Assembly (NCBI RefSeq): GCF_023716665.1 | Contig: NZ_CP071860.1 | Location: forward strand, 1,054,001 to 1,118,000 | DNA length: 64,000 bases | Direction: 5' to 3' | DNA from: Vibrio sp. SCSIO 43135 | GTDB taxonomy: Bacteria > Pseudomonadota > Gammaproteobacteria > Enterobacterales > Vibrionaceae | In this document: positions 51,277 to 60,517 of the stretch, in pieces | Layout of the letters: each line of letters begins with the position of its first letter | How positions within the stretch are numbered: the first letter of the stretch is position 1 | Program-made: the position numbers and the translations under genes | Notes under the pieces: generated by a model | Seen by the model: only the letters and a program-made list of their open reading frames with translations | Told to the model about the DNA's origin: nothing | Database searches by the model: none

Positions 51277-53256
51277 ATGAATCTATCCGACTTTTCATTC
51301 AAACATAAAATCATCTCTTTGGTCGCTTTGCCACTGCTCGCTTTTCTATGGCTTAGTGTGTCGTCTATTTCAACCAACATCTCGACAGTAAAAGAGATGT
51401 CTACACTCAGCCAACTAACAAAACTCTCTGTGGTATACAGTGAGTTAGTGCATGAGATTCAAAAAGAACGCGGTATGACAGCGGGTTTTTTAGGTTCAAA
51501 AGGAACACAGTTTAAAGATGAACTCAGAAAGCAGCGCCAAGCAGCGGATTCAAAAAGACAGCAGCGCCTCGATTACTGGCAAGACAATCAGTTTGATTCC
51601 GAACAGATCAATCAGCTGAACAACCAAATCAGCCAACACCTAAACCGCATTCAACAAATCCGCGGACAAGTAGATGCTCAAACCATCGCACTTGGTGATG
51701 CTCTAGCCTATTACACTCAGTTGAACAAAATGTTGCTGAGCGTATCAGGCATTATTACGCACATCAGTAACGACGCACACATTAGCGAAGAAGTAGTTGC
51801 GTACTATAACTTCCTACAGGGTAAAGAGCGTGCGGGAATTGAACGTGCTGTATTAAGTAACACCTTTGCTAAAGATGAGTTCGGTCCTGGCATGCTAGTG
51901 AGGTTTATCTCGCTGGTTACTCAGCAGGATACCTACTTTGCGAACTTCAAAGTCTTTGCTAACGACGACAACAATCAGTTTTTTGCCCAGCAGATGAAAG
52001 CCCCTTCTGTAATTGCTGTGAATGAGCTGCGTGAACTTGCTGAATCCAAAGCGAGTGGTTTCAATGTGGATCCTACTCACTGGTTCAGTCAAGCAACGGG
52101 GCGAATTGGCCAACTGAAAAAGACCGAAAACCACGTAGCAAATAGCTTAATCGCGTTAACAGAGCAACGATACCAATCCGCGCAGACAGCCTTAATCACC
52201 AGCGTTTCATTCGGTATCGCAATTCTATTAGTGGTATGTATCGTGAGCGCTATGACGATTCGCGATTTGTCTTCACGAGTGAAAGATCTCACCTCAGTAA
52301 TGTCAAAAGTACGCGACGACAACGACTTAACTGCACGTACCCAATACGCGGGTAAGAGTGAGTTGGGCATCATTGCAATCTCACTTAACTCCACACTCGA
52401 AAAGTTCTCAGGTGTGATTGATAATCTATCGAACTCAAGTATGACCCTTGCTTCCGCCGCAGAAGAAACCTCGCAAACTTGCCAATACAACTCTGAGTCT
52501 ATGGTAGAACAGCAAGATCAAATTGGCTTGATAGCGACTGCGATTGAAGAGCTTTCCACAACCGTTAATGAAGTGGCAACCAAAACTCAAGAAACAGCGG
52601 AATCTGCGAAACTGGCCGATGACCAAGCGCAGAGTGGTGTGACAACAGTGCGTAGTTCATATCAGTCGATTGAAAGCCTAGCCACAGAAATCGATAGCCT
52701 CGCACAGAAAATTACTCACCTACATGAGAGCAGCAATAACATTAACAGCGTAATTGATGTGATTAAGTCGGTGGCAGAACAGACTAACTTGCTAGCACTA
52801 AACGCAGCGATTGAAGCCGCTCGAGCAGGCGAACAAGGACGAGGCTTTGCCGTCGTTGCCGATGAAGTTAGAACGCTGGCTCAGCGCACTCAAAACTCGA
52901 CCATGGAAATCGAGGGCTTTATCAATTCACTTCAATCCGATGTCGAATCTGCATTCAATGTCATCGACAATAGCCAGAAGAAAGCGTCTGCCGCAGTGGA
53001 AGACTCTCGCTCAGTGGAAGAAGCGCTATCTGGAATTTCAGAATCTATCAGCCACATTTTCGGTATGACTGAACAAATCGCTACGGCAACAGAAGAGCAA
53101 GCCGTGGTTACTCAAGACATCGCACAAAACGTCATGAGTGTTGAAGAAAAGTCGACAGAGTCTACAACAGGAGCAAGCCAAATTGCAGCCACGGCCAGCG
53201 AGCAAGCTCAATTGGCAACCTCACTGAAAAACCTAGCGAACACTTTCAGAATTTAG
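51277..53256 (+). CDS. Methyl-accepting chemotaxis protein with NIT domain
   Basis: A 659-residue receptor. TM1 is at about 12-32. The periplasmic helical NIT (nitrate/nitrite-sensing) domain lies at about 45-290, opening with EIQKERGMTAGFLGSKGTQF. TM2 is at about 305-325, followed by HAMP and the signalling domain (VAEQTNLLALNAAIEAARAG). NIT domains in other proteins respond to nitrate or nitrite, so a nitrogen-oxyanion signal is plausible but not shown. AGGAAC precedes the ATG. Ends NTFRI, with no CheR tail. Confidence 0.9.
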   Translation: MNLSDFSFKHKIISLVALPLLAFLWLSVSSISTNISTVKEMSTLSQLTKLSVVYSELVHEIQKERGMTAGFLGSKGTQFKDELRKQRQAADSKRQQRLDYWQDNQFDSEQINQLNNQISQHLNRIQQIRGQVDAQTIALGDALAYYTQLNKMLLSVSGIITHISNDAHISEEVVAYYNFLQGKERAGIERAVLSNTFAKDEFGPGMLVRFISLVTQQDTYFANFKVFANDDNNQFFAQQMKAPSVIAVNELRELAESKASGFNVDPTHWFSQATGRIGQLKKTENHVANSLIALTEQRYQSAQTALITSVSFGIAILLVVCIVSAMTIRDLSSRVKDLTSVMSKVRDDNDLTARTQYAGKSELGIIAISLNSTLEKFSGVIDNLSNSSMTLASAAEETSQTCQYNSESMVEQQDQIGLIATAIEELSTTVNEVATKTQETAESAKLADDQAQSGVTTVRSSYQSIESLATEIDSLAQKITHLHESSNNINSVIDVIKSVAEQTNLLALNAAIEAARAGEQGRGFAVVADEVRTLAQRTQNSTMEIEGFINSLQSDVESAFNVIDNSQKKASAAVEDSRSVEEALSGISESISHIFGMTEQIATATEEQAVVTQDIAQNVMSVEEKSTESTTGASQIAATASEQAQLATSLKNLANTFRI

Positions 53257-53283
53257 CAACGCTCCCCTACCTATAAATAGTTA

Positions 53284-53322
53284 AGGTCTAATACTTGTAC
53301 AAAGTGTTAGGCCTATATTTTT
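53284..53322 (+). terminator. Terminator after the NIT receptor
   Basis: AGGTCTAATACT and AGTGTTAGGCCT pair with two G-U wobbles, then TATATTTTT. Confidence 0.75.
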
Positions 53323-53546
53323 GACAGAAACATCAGTTAAACCTAACCATTTTTGGATGCAGAGCCTATTTGAAGCACAAAAAAAGCAAAAAGATCTAAA
53401 TCCCTCTCATTCCCAACGCTCATATGTGTGATGTAAACCCCAAATAAAATGCAACGTTCAACATTATTTTTCAAAAAATCCAAACAACTATAAGAAAATC
53501 ATAAGAAGCAAAAGCATTCATTTAGCTTATTTATTAGTGCCGTCAA

Positions 53547-53611
53547 TTACAAAGTTGGTAATATTCATTTACATAACTATTATCAAATTTGCACTATTAA
53601 CAACTTTGTAA
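53547..53611. repeat. 17-bp inverted repeat before the second receptor
   Basis: TTACAAAGTTGGTAATA (53547-53563) and TATTAACAACTTTGTAA (53595-53611) are inverted copies with one mismatch and a 31-bp spacer, ending 31 bp before the receptor ATG. It may be an operator pair or a leader hairpin. Confidence 0.6.
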
Positions 53612-53642
53612 GTCTGCACTTTTGCTTGCTCGAGGCTCTAAA

Positions 53643-55511
53643 ATGATTAAAAAGATCATATCTATGTTCATATTGATGTCTGCGATAGTCATCTCTATAG
53701 TCGGTGCTGGTACCTATCATTACCTGTCACAATGGAAAGAAGGAAACATTAAAAGAGCAGATAATGTTGTTGTTGAATCCGTGACTGTTTCCTATGAAAA
53801 CATGCGTGACCAACTGGTCGAGACAACGACAGGCATATCTGCATCTATATTGTTCAACCCGAACAAGTCTTTCGATGAAAACGACGTAAAAACGAGTATT
53901 CAAAAGATTTTAAACAGCGATAGTGCTTATATAGAAGTTTTCTTCTCAGACTTATCAGGGAGAGTTTTCGCCGCAGAGACTAACGGCGGCGGCTGGATAC
54001 CCGACTTTAACGCTAAGACGATGAATAGAGAGTGGTACACTGAAGTAGTCATAAATGGTAAGCAATCCCACATTACTAGGCCTTATATTTCCCATACCGG
54101 TGATTTGACAGCTACCGTGAGCGTTCCTTTGATTTCAAACTCTAAAACGTCTGGTGTTCTCGGTATTGATGTAAATCTATCAGAGCTTATGCCCGATTTG
54201 GGCGTTAACTTTGTCATCACAGACCCTTCGGGTAAGGTGATGTTAGTGGGGGGCGTTCCAGAAAGTTGGGTAGATAAAAACATTTATGATGTTCGCCCAA
54301 GCTACAAAGGATCTACGCTTGAACCCACTTTGTATCAAACGCCAAGTGGCCGCTGGTTTAGTGTATCTCGTCATATTCTAGAAGACGGAAATGTACTCTA
54401 CGCTGTATCGAGCCAAAGTGAATCGGTTGACACTGGTAACACGTTTATTGTGTCAACAATACTTGTCCTTCTTGGGATGGGCGTCTTAGGTGTGCTGATT
54501 ACCTATATCGCACTGAAAAGAGAGCTCAAACACCTACCTACCCTTGTGGACTCTATTTCATCCATGGGTAACGGGCGATTTACTGAATGGTCGTTCCCGA
54601 AAGCCAACAATGAACTTGATATCATTTCTGATTCTTTACAATCTCTGCAAGGTTCAGTTTCCAAGGTAATGACAAACGCCGATAACATCATGGCCGAGCT
54701 TGCCCATGCCCAACAGCAGATTTCGAACTCAATCAGAATGAACGCAGACAATGCGCAGAAAGAGTTTGGCGAGATTGAGCAAGTGGCCTCCGCATCAACC
54801 GAGCTTTCCGCTACCGCAGCAGAAGTCGCCAGCAACGCGGAGCGAGCAGAAACGTCAACAACATCAACAATGGCGTCGATTGAACAAAGCAGTATCACAC
54901 TAGAGCAGTCACAAGCAATTTCTGGCCAGATTATGCTCTCCATGGATGAGTCTGCAAAAATCGTAAATGTACTACGCACCTATTCCGACAACATTAGTTC
55001 TGTCGTTGAGGTGATTAACGGCCTATCGGAACAAACCAACTTGCTGGCATTAAACGCTGCAATCGAAGCGGCTCGCGCGGGAGAGCAAGGCCGAGGATTT
55101 GCAGTGGTAGCAGATGAGGTTCGAGCACTCGCAGAGAAGACACAAAAGTCGACAGTCTCAATTCAAGAAATCATCACCCAGTTACAAGAGCAGTCAAAGC
55201 TTGCCGATGAAATCATGGTCCAGAACAGTAATCTTGTGAGTGAATCTCAGGAATTGAGTGAACAAATTGCGGTGGTGTTTAACAGTATCAAGCAAGAGAT
55301 CAGCGATATTACCGACATCAACTCTATGGTAGCAACAACATCGGAAGAGCAATCTCGAGTGACTATCGATTGTTCAGAAAGATTAGAGGAAATCAATAAC
55401 CTCGTTGCACATAGCTTGGAGAACACCAACGAGACGCTTTCTATCAATGAGGGCATCTCTACCGCTACCGAAAAGCTAAAACATGAACTGAGCTTCTTTA
55501 AGACCAAATAA
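53643..55511 (+). CDS. Methyl-accepting chemotaxis protein, dCache sensor
   Basis: About 622 residues from ATG 53643 (GAGG upstream), preferred over TTG 53622. TM1 is at 5-25. The dCache domain (about 35-270) has the small-molecule-binding strand NREWYTEVVINGKQSHITRP followed by YISHTGDLTATVSVPL. TM2 is near 275-295, followed by HAMP and the signalling domain (LSEQTNLLALNAAIEAARAG). Cache domains of this form often bind amino acids; the ligand is not proven. It converges with an orphan solute-binding protein. Confidence 0.9.
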   Translation: MIKKIISMFILMSAIVISIVGAGTYHYLSQWKEGNIKRADNVVVESVTVSYENMRDQLVETTTGISASILFNPNKSFDENDVKTSIQKILNSDSAYIEVFFSDLSGRVFAAETNGGGWIPDFNAKTMNREWYTEVVINGKQSHITRPYISHTGDLTATVSVPLISNSKTSGVLGIDVNLSELMPDLGVNFVITDPSGKVMLVGGVPESWVDKNIYDVRPSYKGSTLEPTLYQTPSGRWFSVSRHILEDGNVLYAVSSQSESVDTGNTFIVSTILVLLGMGVLGVLITYIALKRELKHLPTLVDSISSMGNGRFTEWSFPKANNELDIISDSLQSLQGSVSKVMTNADNIMAELAHAQQQISNSIRMNADNAQKEFGEIEQVASASTELSATAAEVASNAERAETSTTSTMASIEQSSITLEQSQAISGQIMLSMDESAKIVNVLRTYSDNISSVVEVINGLSEQTNLLALNAAIEAARAGEQGRGFAVVADEVRALAEKTQKSTVSIQEIITQLQEQSKLADEIMVQNSNLVSESQELSEQIAVVFNSIKQEISDITDINSMVATTSEEQSRVTIDCSERLEEINNLVAHSLENTNETLSINEGISTATEKLKHELSFFKTK

Positions 55512-55525
55512 GCCGCTTATAGAAA

Positions 55526-55552
55526 AGTACCGCTAGGCATTCTAGCGGTACT
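55526..55552. terminator. Hairpin between convergent receptor and SBP genes
   Basis: AGTACCGCTAG-GCATT-CTAGCGGTACT; the right arm overlaps the last codons of the SBP gene. No strong T tract. Confidence 0.6.
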
Positions 55553-56240
55553 GCAAAATAGCCCGATTTAGATTCTTCATAAAATTAGGGTGATGCTCCA
55601 AGTACTCCTTGGATACATAAATCCCAAACTCTTTCGCTTCTTGAAGCACTATCTGATAGCGGTCTGGCTCTTCAATTTCACTTAACAACACCACCTCTGC
55701 GACCATAATCGCATCCACTTCCTTGTTGTTCAGCTTTTGTACTAGCTTTCTGATATCGTTCGCTGGCGGTGCAACGTTATAGCCCTCTCGCATCAACCAA
55801 TAATGAGTATTAGTGTTAAGCAAACTAGTCACCGAGCCTGTCGCACGAAATGATGGAGAACTGGGCTGAAACCCTTTGGCGTCTTGTCTTCGTACTACCC
55901 ATACCCAACGGTTGGTCATTACAGATTCAGAAAAGACGGCGTAGCGGTCGCGTTCATCATTTTGCGAAGCCATAAACATGCCATCGGAGCGGCCAAGCTT
56001 CAGCTCAGAGAGCGCCCTACCATGGTTAGACCCCACTTCAAGCGTATAATTGACCTCAATGGCTTCAAGTATTGGCAATACTTTGTCAATACCAATTCCG
56101 ACGATATCGCCGTTCGAGTCAACGGTAGTGTAAGGGGGAAAATCAGGTAGGAAAAAATGCATTTCATGATCGGCAAAGCTTCTGGGGCTCAGACAAGTCA
56201 TAAATAGCAATGTAATTAAGCATAACAGCTTTCTGGTCAT
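55542..56240 (-). CDS. Orphan extracellular solute-binding protein, family 3-like
   Basis: About 232 residues from ATG 56240 (MTRKLLCLITLLFMTCL, a signal peptide ending near SFA-D); an upstream ATG at 56288 is possible. The mature part is a bilobed amino-acid-type binding protein (FLPDFPPYTTVDSNGDIVGI; ELKLGRSDGMFMASQNDERD; KLNNKEVDAIMVAEVVL). No transporter genes are adjacent. It could feed a receptor or kinase rather than uptake. Confidence 0.8.
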   Translation of the reverse strand: MTRKLLCLITLLFMTCLSPRSFADHEMHFFLPDFPPYTTVDSNGDIVGIGIDKVLPILEAIEVNYTLEVGSNHGRALSELKLGRSDGMFMASQNDERDRYAVFSESVMTNRWVWVVRRQDAKGFQPSSPSFRATGSVTSLLNTNTHYWLMREGYNVAPPANDIRKLVQKLNNKEVDAIMVAEVVLLSEIEEPDRYQIVLQEAKEFGIYVSKEYLEHHPNFMKNLNRAILQYR

Positions 56241-56489
56241 ACTAATGTTGAAGGTTGCCGTTCCAAATACAATAAGTATAGGAACCATTTAGACTTTTAG
56301 CAGAATAACTACCCTTTAGTGGTAGCTTAGCTCCACTATTTCGCAATCTCCCACTTTGACTAGTGGCAGCACAAAAATAATTGAAATTAGCACTTTACCT
56401 CAAGTTAACTTTAGGTATTAGAGTATCTCCAGACCTAGAGAATGAAGGCTCTGATTTCGTCATTAATACAAATACTTAAAGGACAAATT

Positions 56490-56918
56490 ATGAAAAGCTA
56501 CGTAGAACACGCCAACATCGGTGTTATTAACCCAGAAAAAACCATCCGCTTTTTGACTTCTGCATTGCCTGAGTGGTCTGTTCGAGGCGGCGGCAGATAC
56601 ACCAATGATGCAGGCAAAGAGATCGAGTGGTGCCACGTCGGGGACGAGAGCTCATACATCGCACTTTCATCCACAGGCAAAGGTGACGCGGAAGACTGGA
56701 CAGCAGAGTTTACCGGTGTGAAGCACATAGGTATCGTTGTGCCAAACTTATCGGAGCTTGAGGAGCGTCTTAGTCAGGCGGGATACGAAGTTGATCACCG
56801 TGGCAACCCCCACCCTCATCGCAAAAATGCCTATTACATGGAAGATCACAACATCCAATTCGAGTTTATTGAATACCTTTCGACAGCACCCGAATTAAAG
56901 AACGACTATCTACTATAG
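56490..56918 (+). CDS. VOC (glyoxalase-like) family protein
   Basis: A 142-residue VOC-fold protein with its start at ATG 56490 behind AAAGGA. It has paired beta-alpha-beta-beta-beta halves: VEHANIGVINPEKTIRFLTS, then GVKHIGIVVPNLSELEERLS, and metal-site candidates His (VEHA), His (GVKHIG) and Glu (FEFIE). The reaction is not known; lyases, dioxygenases and resistance proteins share this fold. Convergent with the ferredoxin gene after 14 bp. Confidence 0.82.
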   Translation: MKSYVEHANIGVINPEKTIRFLTSALPEWSVRGGGRYTNDAGKEIEWCHVGDESSYIALSSTGKGDAEDWTAEFTGVKHIGIVVPNLSELEERLSQAGYEVDHRGNPHPHRKNAYYMEDHNIQFEFIEYLSTAPELKNDYLL

Positions 56919-56932
56919 GTGGGATTCCCCCC

Positions 56933-57259
56933 TCAGCGGCACTGACACGGTGTCGCTGTTCCCGCTTTAATCTTCGCTTTAAAATTCTTAATCGATTGCT
57001 TTCTGACTTCATCTAAATCTTTTCGGCGCACCACCACATTCATATTACTTTTTGGTTTTGTCGAGCATGCAAACGCTTCTGTACCATCTACTTCAACGAG
57101 ACAAGCCTTGCAACATCCCTGTTTGCGCTGATTCTTCAAACATGGTGCCGGAATATTCACTTTTGCACGGCGCGCCGACTCCACTAAATTAGAGTCTTCA
57201 GGTCTTAGCAATACCGGTTTACCATCGACGTTTAACACTGACGGCTTGAAACTGAACAT
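56933..57259 (-). CDS. [2Fe-2S] ferredoxin-like protein
   Basis: A 108-residue protein with the beta-grasp ferredoxin plan. Cluster cysteines are Cys40, Cys50, Cys53 and Cys65 (PCLKNQRKQGCCKACLVEVD, ACST), a spacing closer to NuoG-type than plant-type ferredoxins. Cys49 is extra, and the C-terminus ends CQCR. It starts MFSFKPSVLNVDGKPVLLRP. It is probably an electron carrier; the partner enzyme is not adjacent. Confidence 0.85.
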   Translation of the reverse strand: MFSFKPSVLNVDGKPVLLRPEDSNLVESARRAKVNIPAPCLKNQRKQGCCKACLVEVDGTEAFACSTKPKSNMNVVVRRKDLDEVRKQSIKNFKAKIKAGTATPCQCR

Positions 57260-57483
57260 AACGTAACTCTCTTAAACAGGGAGATTTCCCCAAACAGTGC
57301 AGAGTGTAACTCTGAGCGACGCTAACGAACATGCATTGAGATCAACAACTCGCTTTATTTATCGCACGTCGCCTAACTAACAACCACCTGATCTTAATCA
57401 TAATTTAACGTACCTAGTGCGAATATACTGACGTGATACTGGGAAAACCACTTCATTATAAAACACTAATTACAAGAACGATT

Positions 57484-57741
57484 ATGAACAGCAATGCCGG
57501 ATTCACTCTCACCATCGAGATGATCAATGACGCTATCTACAAGGTAGAAAACGCTAATAAGGTACAGCTCAAAGGGCTGAGAGAATTTCTTTCACACAAC
57601 CAAACTAAAGCGATCGCTACATTTACAGCTATCGCTGTTGCCGACTCGTTAGACGAACGATACCACCATATCTCGAGCGAGTTTCCTCAGTTTATGGACC
57701 ACGCTCATCATCTCATCGAGACGTCCATTCTACTTGGGTAG
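57484..57741 (+). CDS. Conserved-looking small protein, unknown
   Basis: An 85-residue soluble protein starting at ATG 57484 (MNSNAGFTLTIEMINDAIYK), with an alternative GTG 57433. It is mainly helical, with His-rich YHHISSEFPQFMDHAHHLIE. I do not recognise a family. It ends in a strong terminator, which supports a real gene. Confidence 0.55.
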   Translation: MNSNAGFTLTIEMINDAIYKVENANKVQLKGLREFLSHNQTKAIATFTAIAVADSLDERYHHISSEFPQFMDHAHHLIETSILLG

Positions 57742-57768
57742 TAGGCTTGGCGTAGTGTAACGCAATCA

Positions 57769-57797
57769 AAAAAGGCGAGCCTAACGCTCGCCTTTTT
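57769..57797. terminator. Bidirectional terminator
   Basis: AAAAAGGCGAGC-CTAAC-GCTCGCCTTTTT between convergent small genes. Confidence 0.93.
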
Positions 57798-57824
57798 ATT
57801 TTCTTGTAGAATAGTTGGTTGCAG

Positions 57825-58154
57825 TTACTCAAACGCTATTTCAGGCCATTGACCACTAAAGCCAATGATAAAGTTGTCGCAACATAAACCGAATTCCCAG
57901 ACTTCGTCTGCGACTGGCTGTGAGTCCAATCGAATAATATCCCAAGGCATTTCATAATCGAGAGATTCTCCTGGAACCTTTCCTTCCGCCTCTATATACA
58001 AAATCTTGATGCGTTCGAATACCGCTGTGGCTTCTTTATCGAGCTCTTCCCATGGAGCAACCACCAAGGTAATTTTATCGATTTCAATCGATATTTTTTT
58101 TAGTGCATGAGTGCCATACGAGCGAAAAAGCTCAATCGAAATCTGCGATGCCAT
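57825..58154 (-). CDS. Hypothetical protein, 109 residues
   Basis: A soluble, acidic protein (MASQISIELFRSYGTHALKK; PWEELDKEATAVFERIKILY). No signal peptide or recognised domain. A good AAGGAG lies before the ATG. It looks like an alpha/beta single domain; function unknown. Confidence 0.6.
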   Translation of the reverse strand: MASQISIELFRSYGTHALKKISIEIDKITLVVAPWEELDKEATAVFERIKILYIEAEGKVPGESLDYEMPWDIIRLDSQPVADEVWEFGLCCDNFIIGFSGQWPEIAFE

Positions 58155-58209
58155 TATTGCCTCTCCTTGATTCTTCTCTACTTCACCAACACCAACTTAG
58201 CGAATAGCG

Positions 58210-58428
58210 TTACGCCCCTTCCTCCACCATGGCTATGATTTTATGGGCCTTTTCAAAATGGTCTAATTGGTGAGTCTGAATCCACCATGTCGCGGCTTCC
58301 ATCAACAATTCTGGATCATCGTTCTTATTGGCAAAGAAAGCATAAAACGACACGCCGACGTTATCGCCCTTTTGCTCGATTTTCTTGTTGCAGATCTGCA
58401 GTATTTTTTCCCGTAACGACTCTCGCAC
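58210..58428 (-). CDS. Small helical protein, possibly DUF6500
   Basis: A 72-residue protein, MRESLREKILQICNKKIEQK then GVSFYAFFANKNDDPELLME, starting with GTG. It resembles from memory the DUF6500 family, which I cannot confirm. Function unknown. It lies 55 bp upstream of another small gene on the same strand, so may be co-transcribed with it. Confidence 0.6.
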   Translation of the reverse strand: MRESLREKILQICNKKIEQKGDNVGVSFYAFFANKNDDPELLMEAATWWIQTHQLDHFEKAHKIIAMVEEGA

Positions 58429-58604
58429 GACTTCAATTCCCTATGATTGGTTATTGAATAACGCTACACATACGCTCAAACATGCGCAAGCGTAGTGACA
58501 AGCTCACATCACAGTCCGACACCTTTTTATCGCTTTATCTCTTGGCCTACATGGGTATAATCCACCGCTCGCTCTCCTACTCACCCACAATCAGAGAACT
58601 TAGC

Positions 58605-58937
58605 ATGTCGAAAATGTTTTTTAAGGGCCGAATCGAAACACGCCAGAACCACGTAATGTCGGGCTATAACGTTAACCGAGATGTAAAGCCAGGCTCTGAA
58701 GAAGCGCCATTAGCAATCCAAGTAGCGACTGAAGAAAGAAAAGTAGAGATTGAGCAAACGTTACAAGCTCACAGCCTGTTTGCCAATATCGTCGTTGACG
58801 CAAGTGCAGAAGAAAATATCATCGAACTTGAAACCGTATTAAATAGACCTAAAACAACGGTTTTCGAAAAGACACCTAACCGCAACGACCCATGTAGCTG
58901 CGGAAGCGGTAAGAAATTTAAGAAGTGCTGCGGATAG
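58605..58937 (+). CDS. SWIM/SEC-C metal-binding motif protein (PBPRA1643 type)
   Basis: A 110-residue protein from ATG 58605 (MSKMFFKGRIETRQNHVMSG). It ends in a SEC-C zinc-binding motif, NDPCSCGSGKKFKKCCG. It matches the PBPRA1643 family of marine gamma-proteobacteria, with no known function. An upstream in-frame extension is non-coding in character. A GAGCTCAC/GTGAGCTC hairpin at 58950-58975 follows. Confidence 0.88.
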   Translation: MSKMFFKGRIETRQNHVMSGYNVNRDVKPGSEEAPLAIQVATEERKVEIEQTLQAHSLFANIVVDASAEENIIELETVLNRPKTTVFEKTPNRNDPCSCGSGKKFKKCCG

Positions 58938-58949
58938 GTTAACGCTATG

Positions 58950-58975
58950 AGCTCACCGTAATTACTGTGAGCTCG
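58950..58975. terminator. Hairpin without T tract between convergent genes
   Basis: GAGCTCAC-CGTAATTACT-GTGAGCTC. A terminator role is only tentative. Confidence 0.35.
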
Positions 58976-58985
58976 AGTCACTCTA

Positions 58986-59336
58986 TTAGCACTCTTGTTG
59001 GCTCATCAGCGTATAGTCATTCAGTGACTTCTTCGTAAAAGAGAAGGTTACATCTTTGCACACAGACTGTACATCAGAGTAAAAGTGCACTCGCCCCTCA
59101 GCAAAGACAGTGTTCCCCTCACTGGCCGTAACTTCAGCTCTTCGATGGCTAATACCATGACCACTATTTAGGTCATTCAACGCTTCCATTAAGTTAAGCC
59201 ATCCTTCTTTATGGGCAATTTGAAACAGCATTCCGGTTGCTTCGATTTGATTTTGCTGTGGCTGATGGTAGAGCTTGTCGTATGCAACGTAGCCCGATAC
59301 GAGAAGAGCCAGAGAGGTAACAGCGAGTATTTTCAT
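58986..59336 (-). CDS. Exported or membrane-anchored hypothetical protein
   Basis: A 116-residue protein with one N-terminal hydrophobic segment (MKILAVTSLALLVSGYVAYD), so anchored or secreted, and a globular remainder with Cys93 and the C-terminal Cys116. The shape recalls YfcZ-sized periplasmic proteins but no family is recognised. AAGG precedes the ATG. Confidence 0.6.
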   Translation of the reverse strand: MKILAVTSLALLVSGYVAYDKLYHQPQQNQIEATGMLFQIAHKEGWLNLMEALNDLNSGHGISHRRAEVTASEGNTVFAEGRVHFYSDVQSVCKDVTFSFTKKSLNDYTLMSQQEC

Positions 59337-59629
59337 GACATTCGTGCCTTGAGCATCTTGTAAGAAGCTCGCATCATATCTTTGGCTTTACACACACAAT
59401 AGTGACATTTTGTAAGCGTGTTTTACATAGAATAACCAATCACTAGCCCTGCGAAATACACTCAATAAGATATTGATTAATATGTATTTATTTTATCTTA
59501 ACACCCTCATCCCATTCGTAAGCAAAGCCTAAAATATTGTAACAATCCGTGAGCTTTGGAAAAGAGATGACGACTAAAGCACTTCCGACGAATCCACAGC
59601 ATTGAAACACCGGCTCTCACAAGCAAACT
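59337..59629. other. Intergenic region
   Basis: 293 bp, AT-rich. It must hold the promoter of the leftward gene at 58986-59336; it also lies downstream of the GNAT gene on the right. I see no ORF, dyad or RNA gene. Confidence 0.45.
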
Positions 59630-60076
59630 TTATAGCTTCTTGCGAAAACATATCGAGCGGTCTACCCCAACATAACGTCCATAGGGCTCGCACTCGCAAT
59701 ATTGCTTACGTAGATAAAAGGCTATGGCTCTTGTGTTTACTCTTCTCGTAGACAAAATGGCTTCTTGGTATCCTTTCTTTTTAGCTATTCGCTCTAGTTC
59801 AGCCAGAAGATAGCCACCAGCTCCTACCTGTTTTGAATACATTCTTTTTAACTCACAGATTTGCTCCGATACCAGACGAAACACACCGCAAGCAACGGGA
59901 TGGCTTGAGCTGTAGACAACAATCGCAGCATCAGAATTAGAGTCGAACGCATCTTGATTAAATGAGCTATTACCAGAATCATTAGTGAGCACACTGAGCA
60001 CTCCACTCAGCTCATAGGTTAGCTGTTGAAAGTCACTATCATTAATATCGACAATCCGATGGCAAAAATCGTGCAT
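59630..60076 (-). CDS. GNAT-family N-acetyltransferase
   Basis: A 148-residue GNAT protein. The acetyl-CoA-binding region is present, with CELKRMYSKQVGAGGYLLAE in place of the more usual RGxGxG, so the pyrophosphate loop is GAGGYL. Then come ILSTRRVNTRAIAFYLRKQY and a C-terminal YVGVDRSICFRKKL. The substrate is unknown. It follows the VOC gene by 27 bp on the same strand. Confidence 0.82.
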   Translation of the reverse strand: MHDFCHRIVDINDSDFQQLTYELSGVLSVLTNDSGNSSFNQDAFDSNSDAAIVVYSSSHPVACGVFRLVSEQICELKRMYSKQVGAGGYLLAELERIAKKKGYQEAILSTRRVNTRAIAFYLRKQYCECEPYGRYVGVDRSICFRKKL

Positions 60077-60103
60077 ATGTTTATAACGCCCCTTTAAGCC
60101 CTA

Positions 60104-60517
60104 TCATTCAGCAGAGTTTTTCATTTCGAGTAGATCCCATTTATTACCATACAAATCCTCGAATACCACAACTATCCCGTACTCCTCTTCACGAGGTTGC
60201 TCATTGAACGTGATGCCTTTCGCTGTCATTCGCTCATAATCACGCCAGAAGTCGTTAGTTTGAAGACATAAGAACACTCGCCCTCCTGTTTGGTTTCCAA
60301 CCGCTTCCAATTGCTGGGGATTGCTCGCCTGAGCCAAGAGCAAGTTCGTTCCATTGGAGTTGGGTGGTGACACTTGCACCCAGCGCTTTCCGCTACCTAA
60401 ATCAGTATCTTCAACCAAAGTAAATTCGAGTTTGTTCGTGTAAAAATCGATCGCGTCATCGTAGTTCTCAACCACTAGTGCAATATTACCGATTTGCTGT
60501 TGTATAGAATTAGGCAT
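60104..60517 (-). CDS. VOC-family protein
   Basis: A 137-residue VOC protein from ATG 60517 (QQIGNIALVVENYDDAIDFY at its start). A C-terminal VVVFEDLYGNKWDLLEMKN carries the expected metal-ligand Glu. Substrate unknown; glyoxalase/dioxygenase fold. GAGAA lies before the ATG. Confidence 0.85.
   Translation of the reverse strand: MPNSIQQQIGNIALVVENYDDAIDFYTNKLEFTLVEDTDLGSGKRWVQVSPPNSNGTNLLLAQASNPQQLEAVGNQTGGRVFLCLQTNDFWRDYERMTAKGITFNEQPREEEYGIVVVFEDLYGNKWDLLEMKNSAE

Larger units (their letters stand above)
53257..53642. other. Intergenic region between two receptor genes
   Basis: 386 bp. It holds the terminator of the first receptor (53284-53322) and a long inverted repeat (53547-53611) before the second. 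Very AT-rich in the right half. No ORF. Confidence 0.6.
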
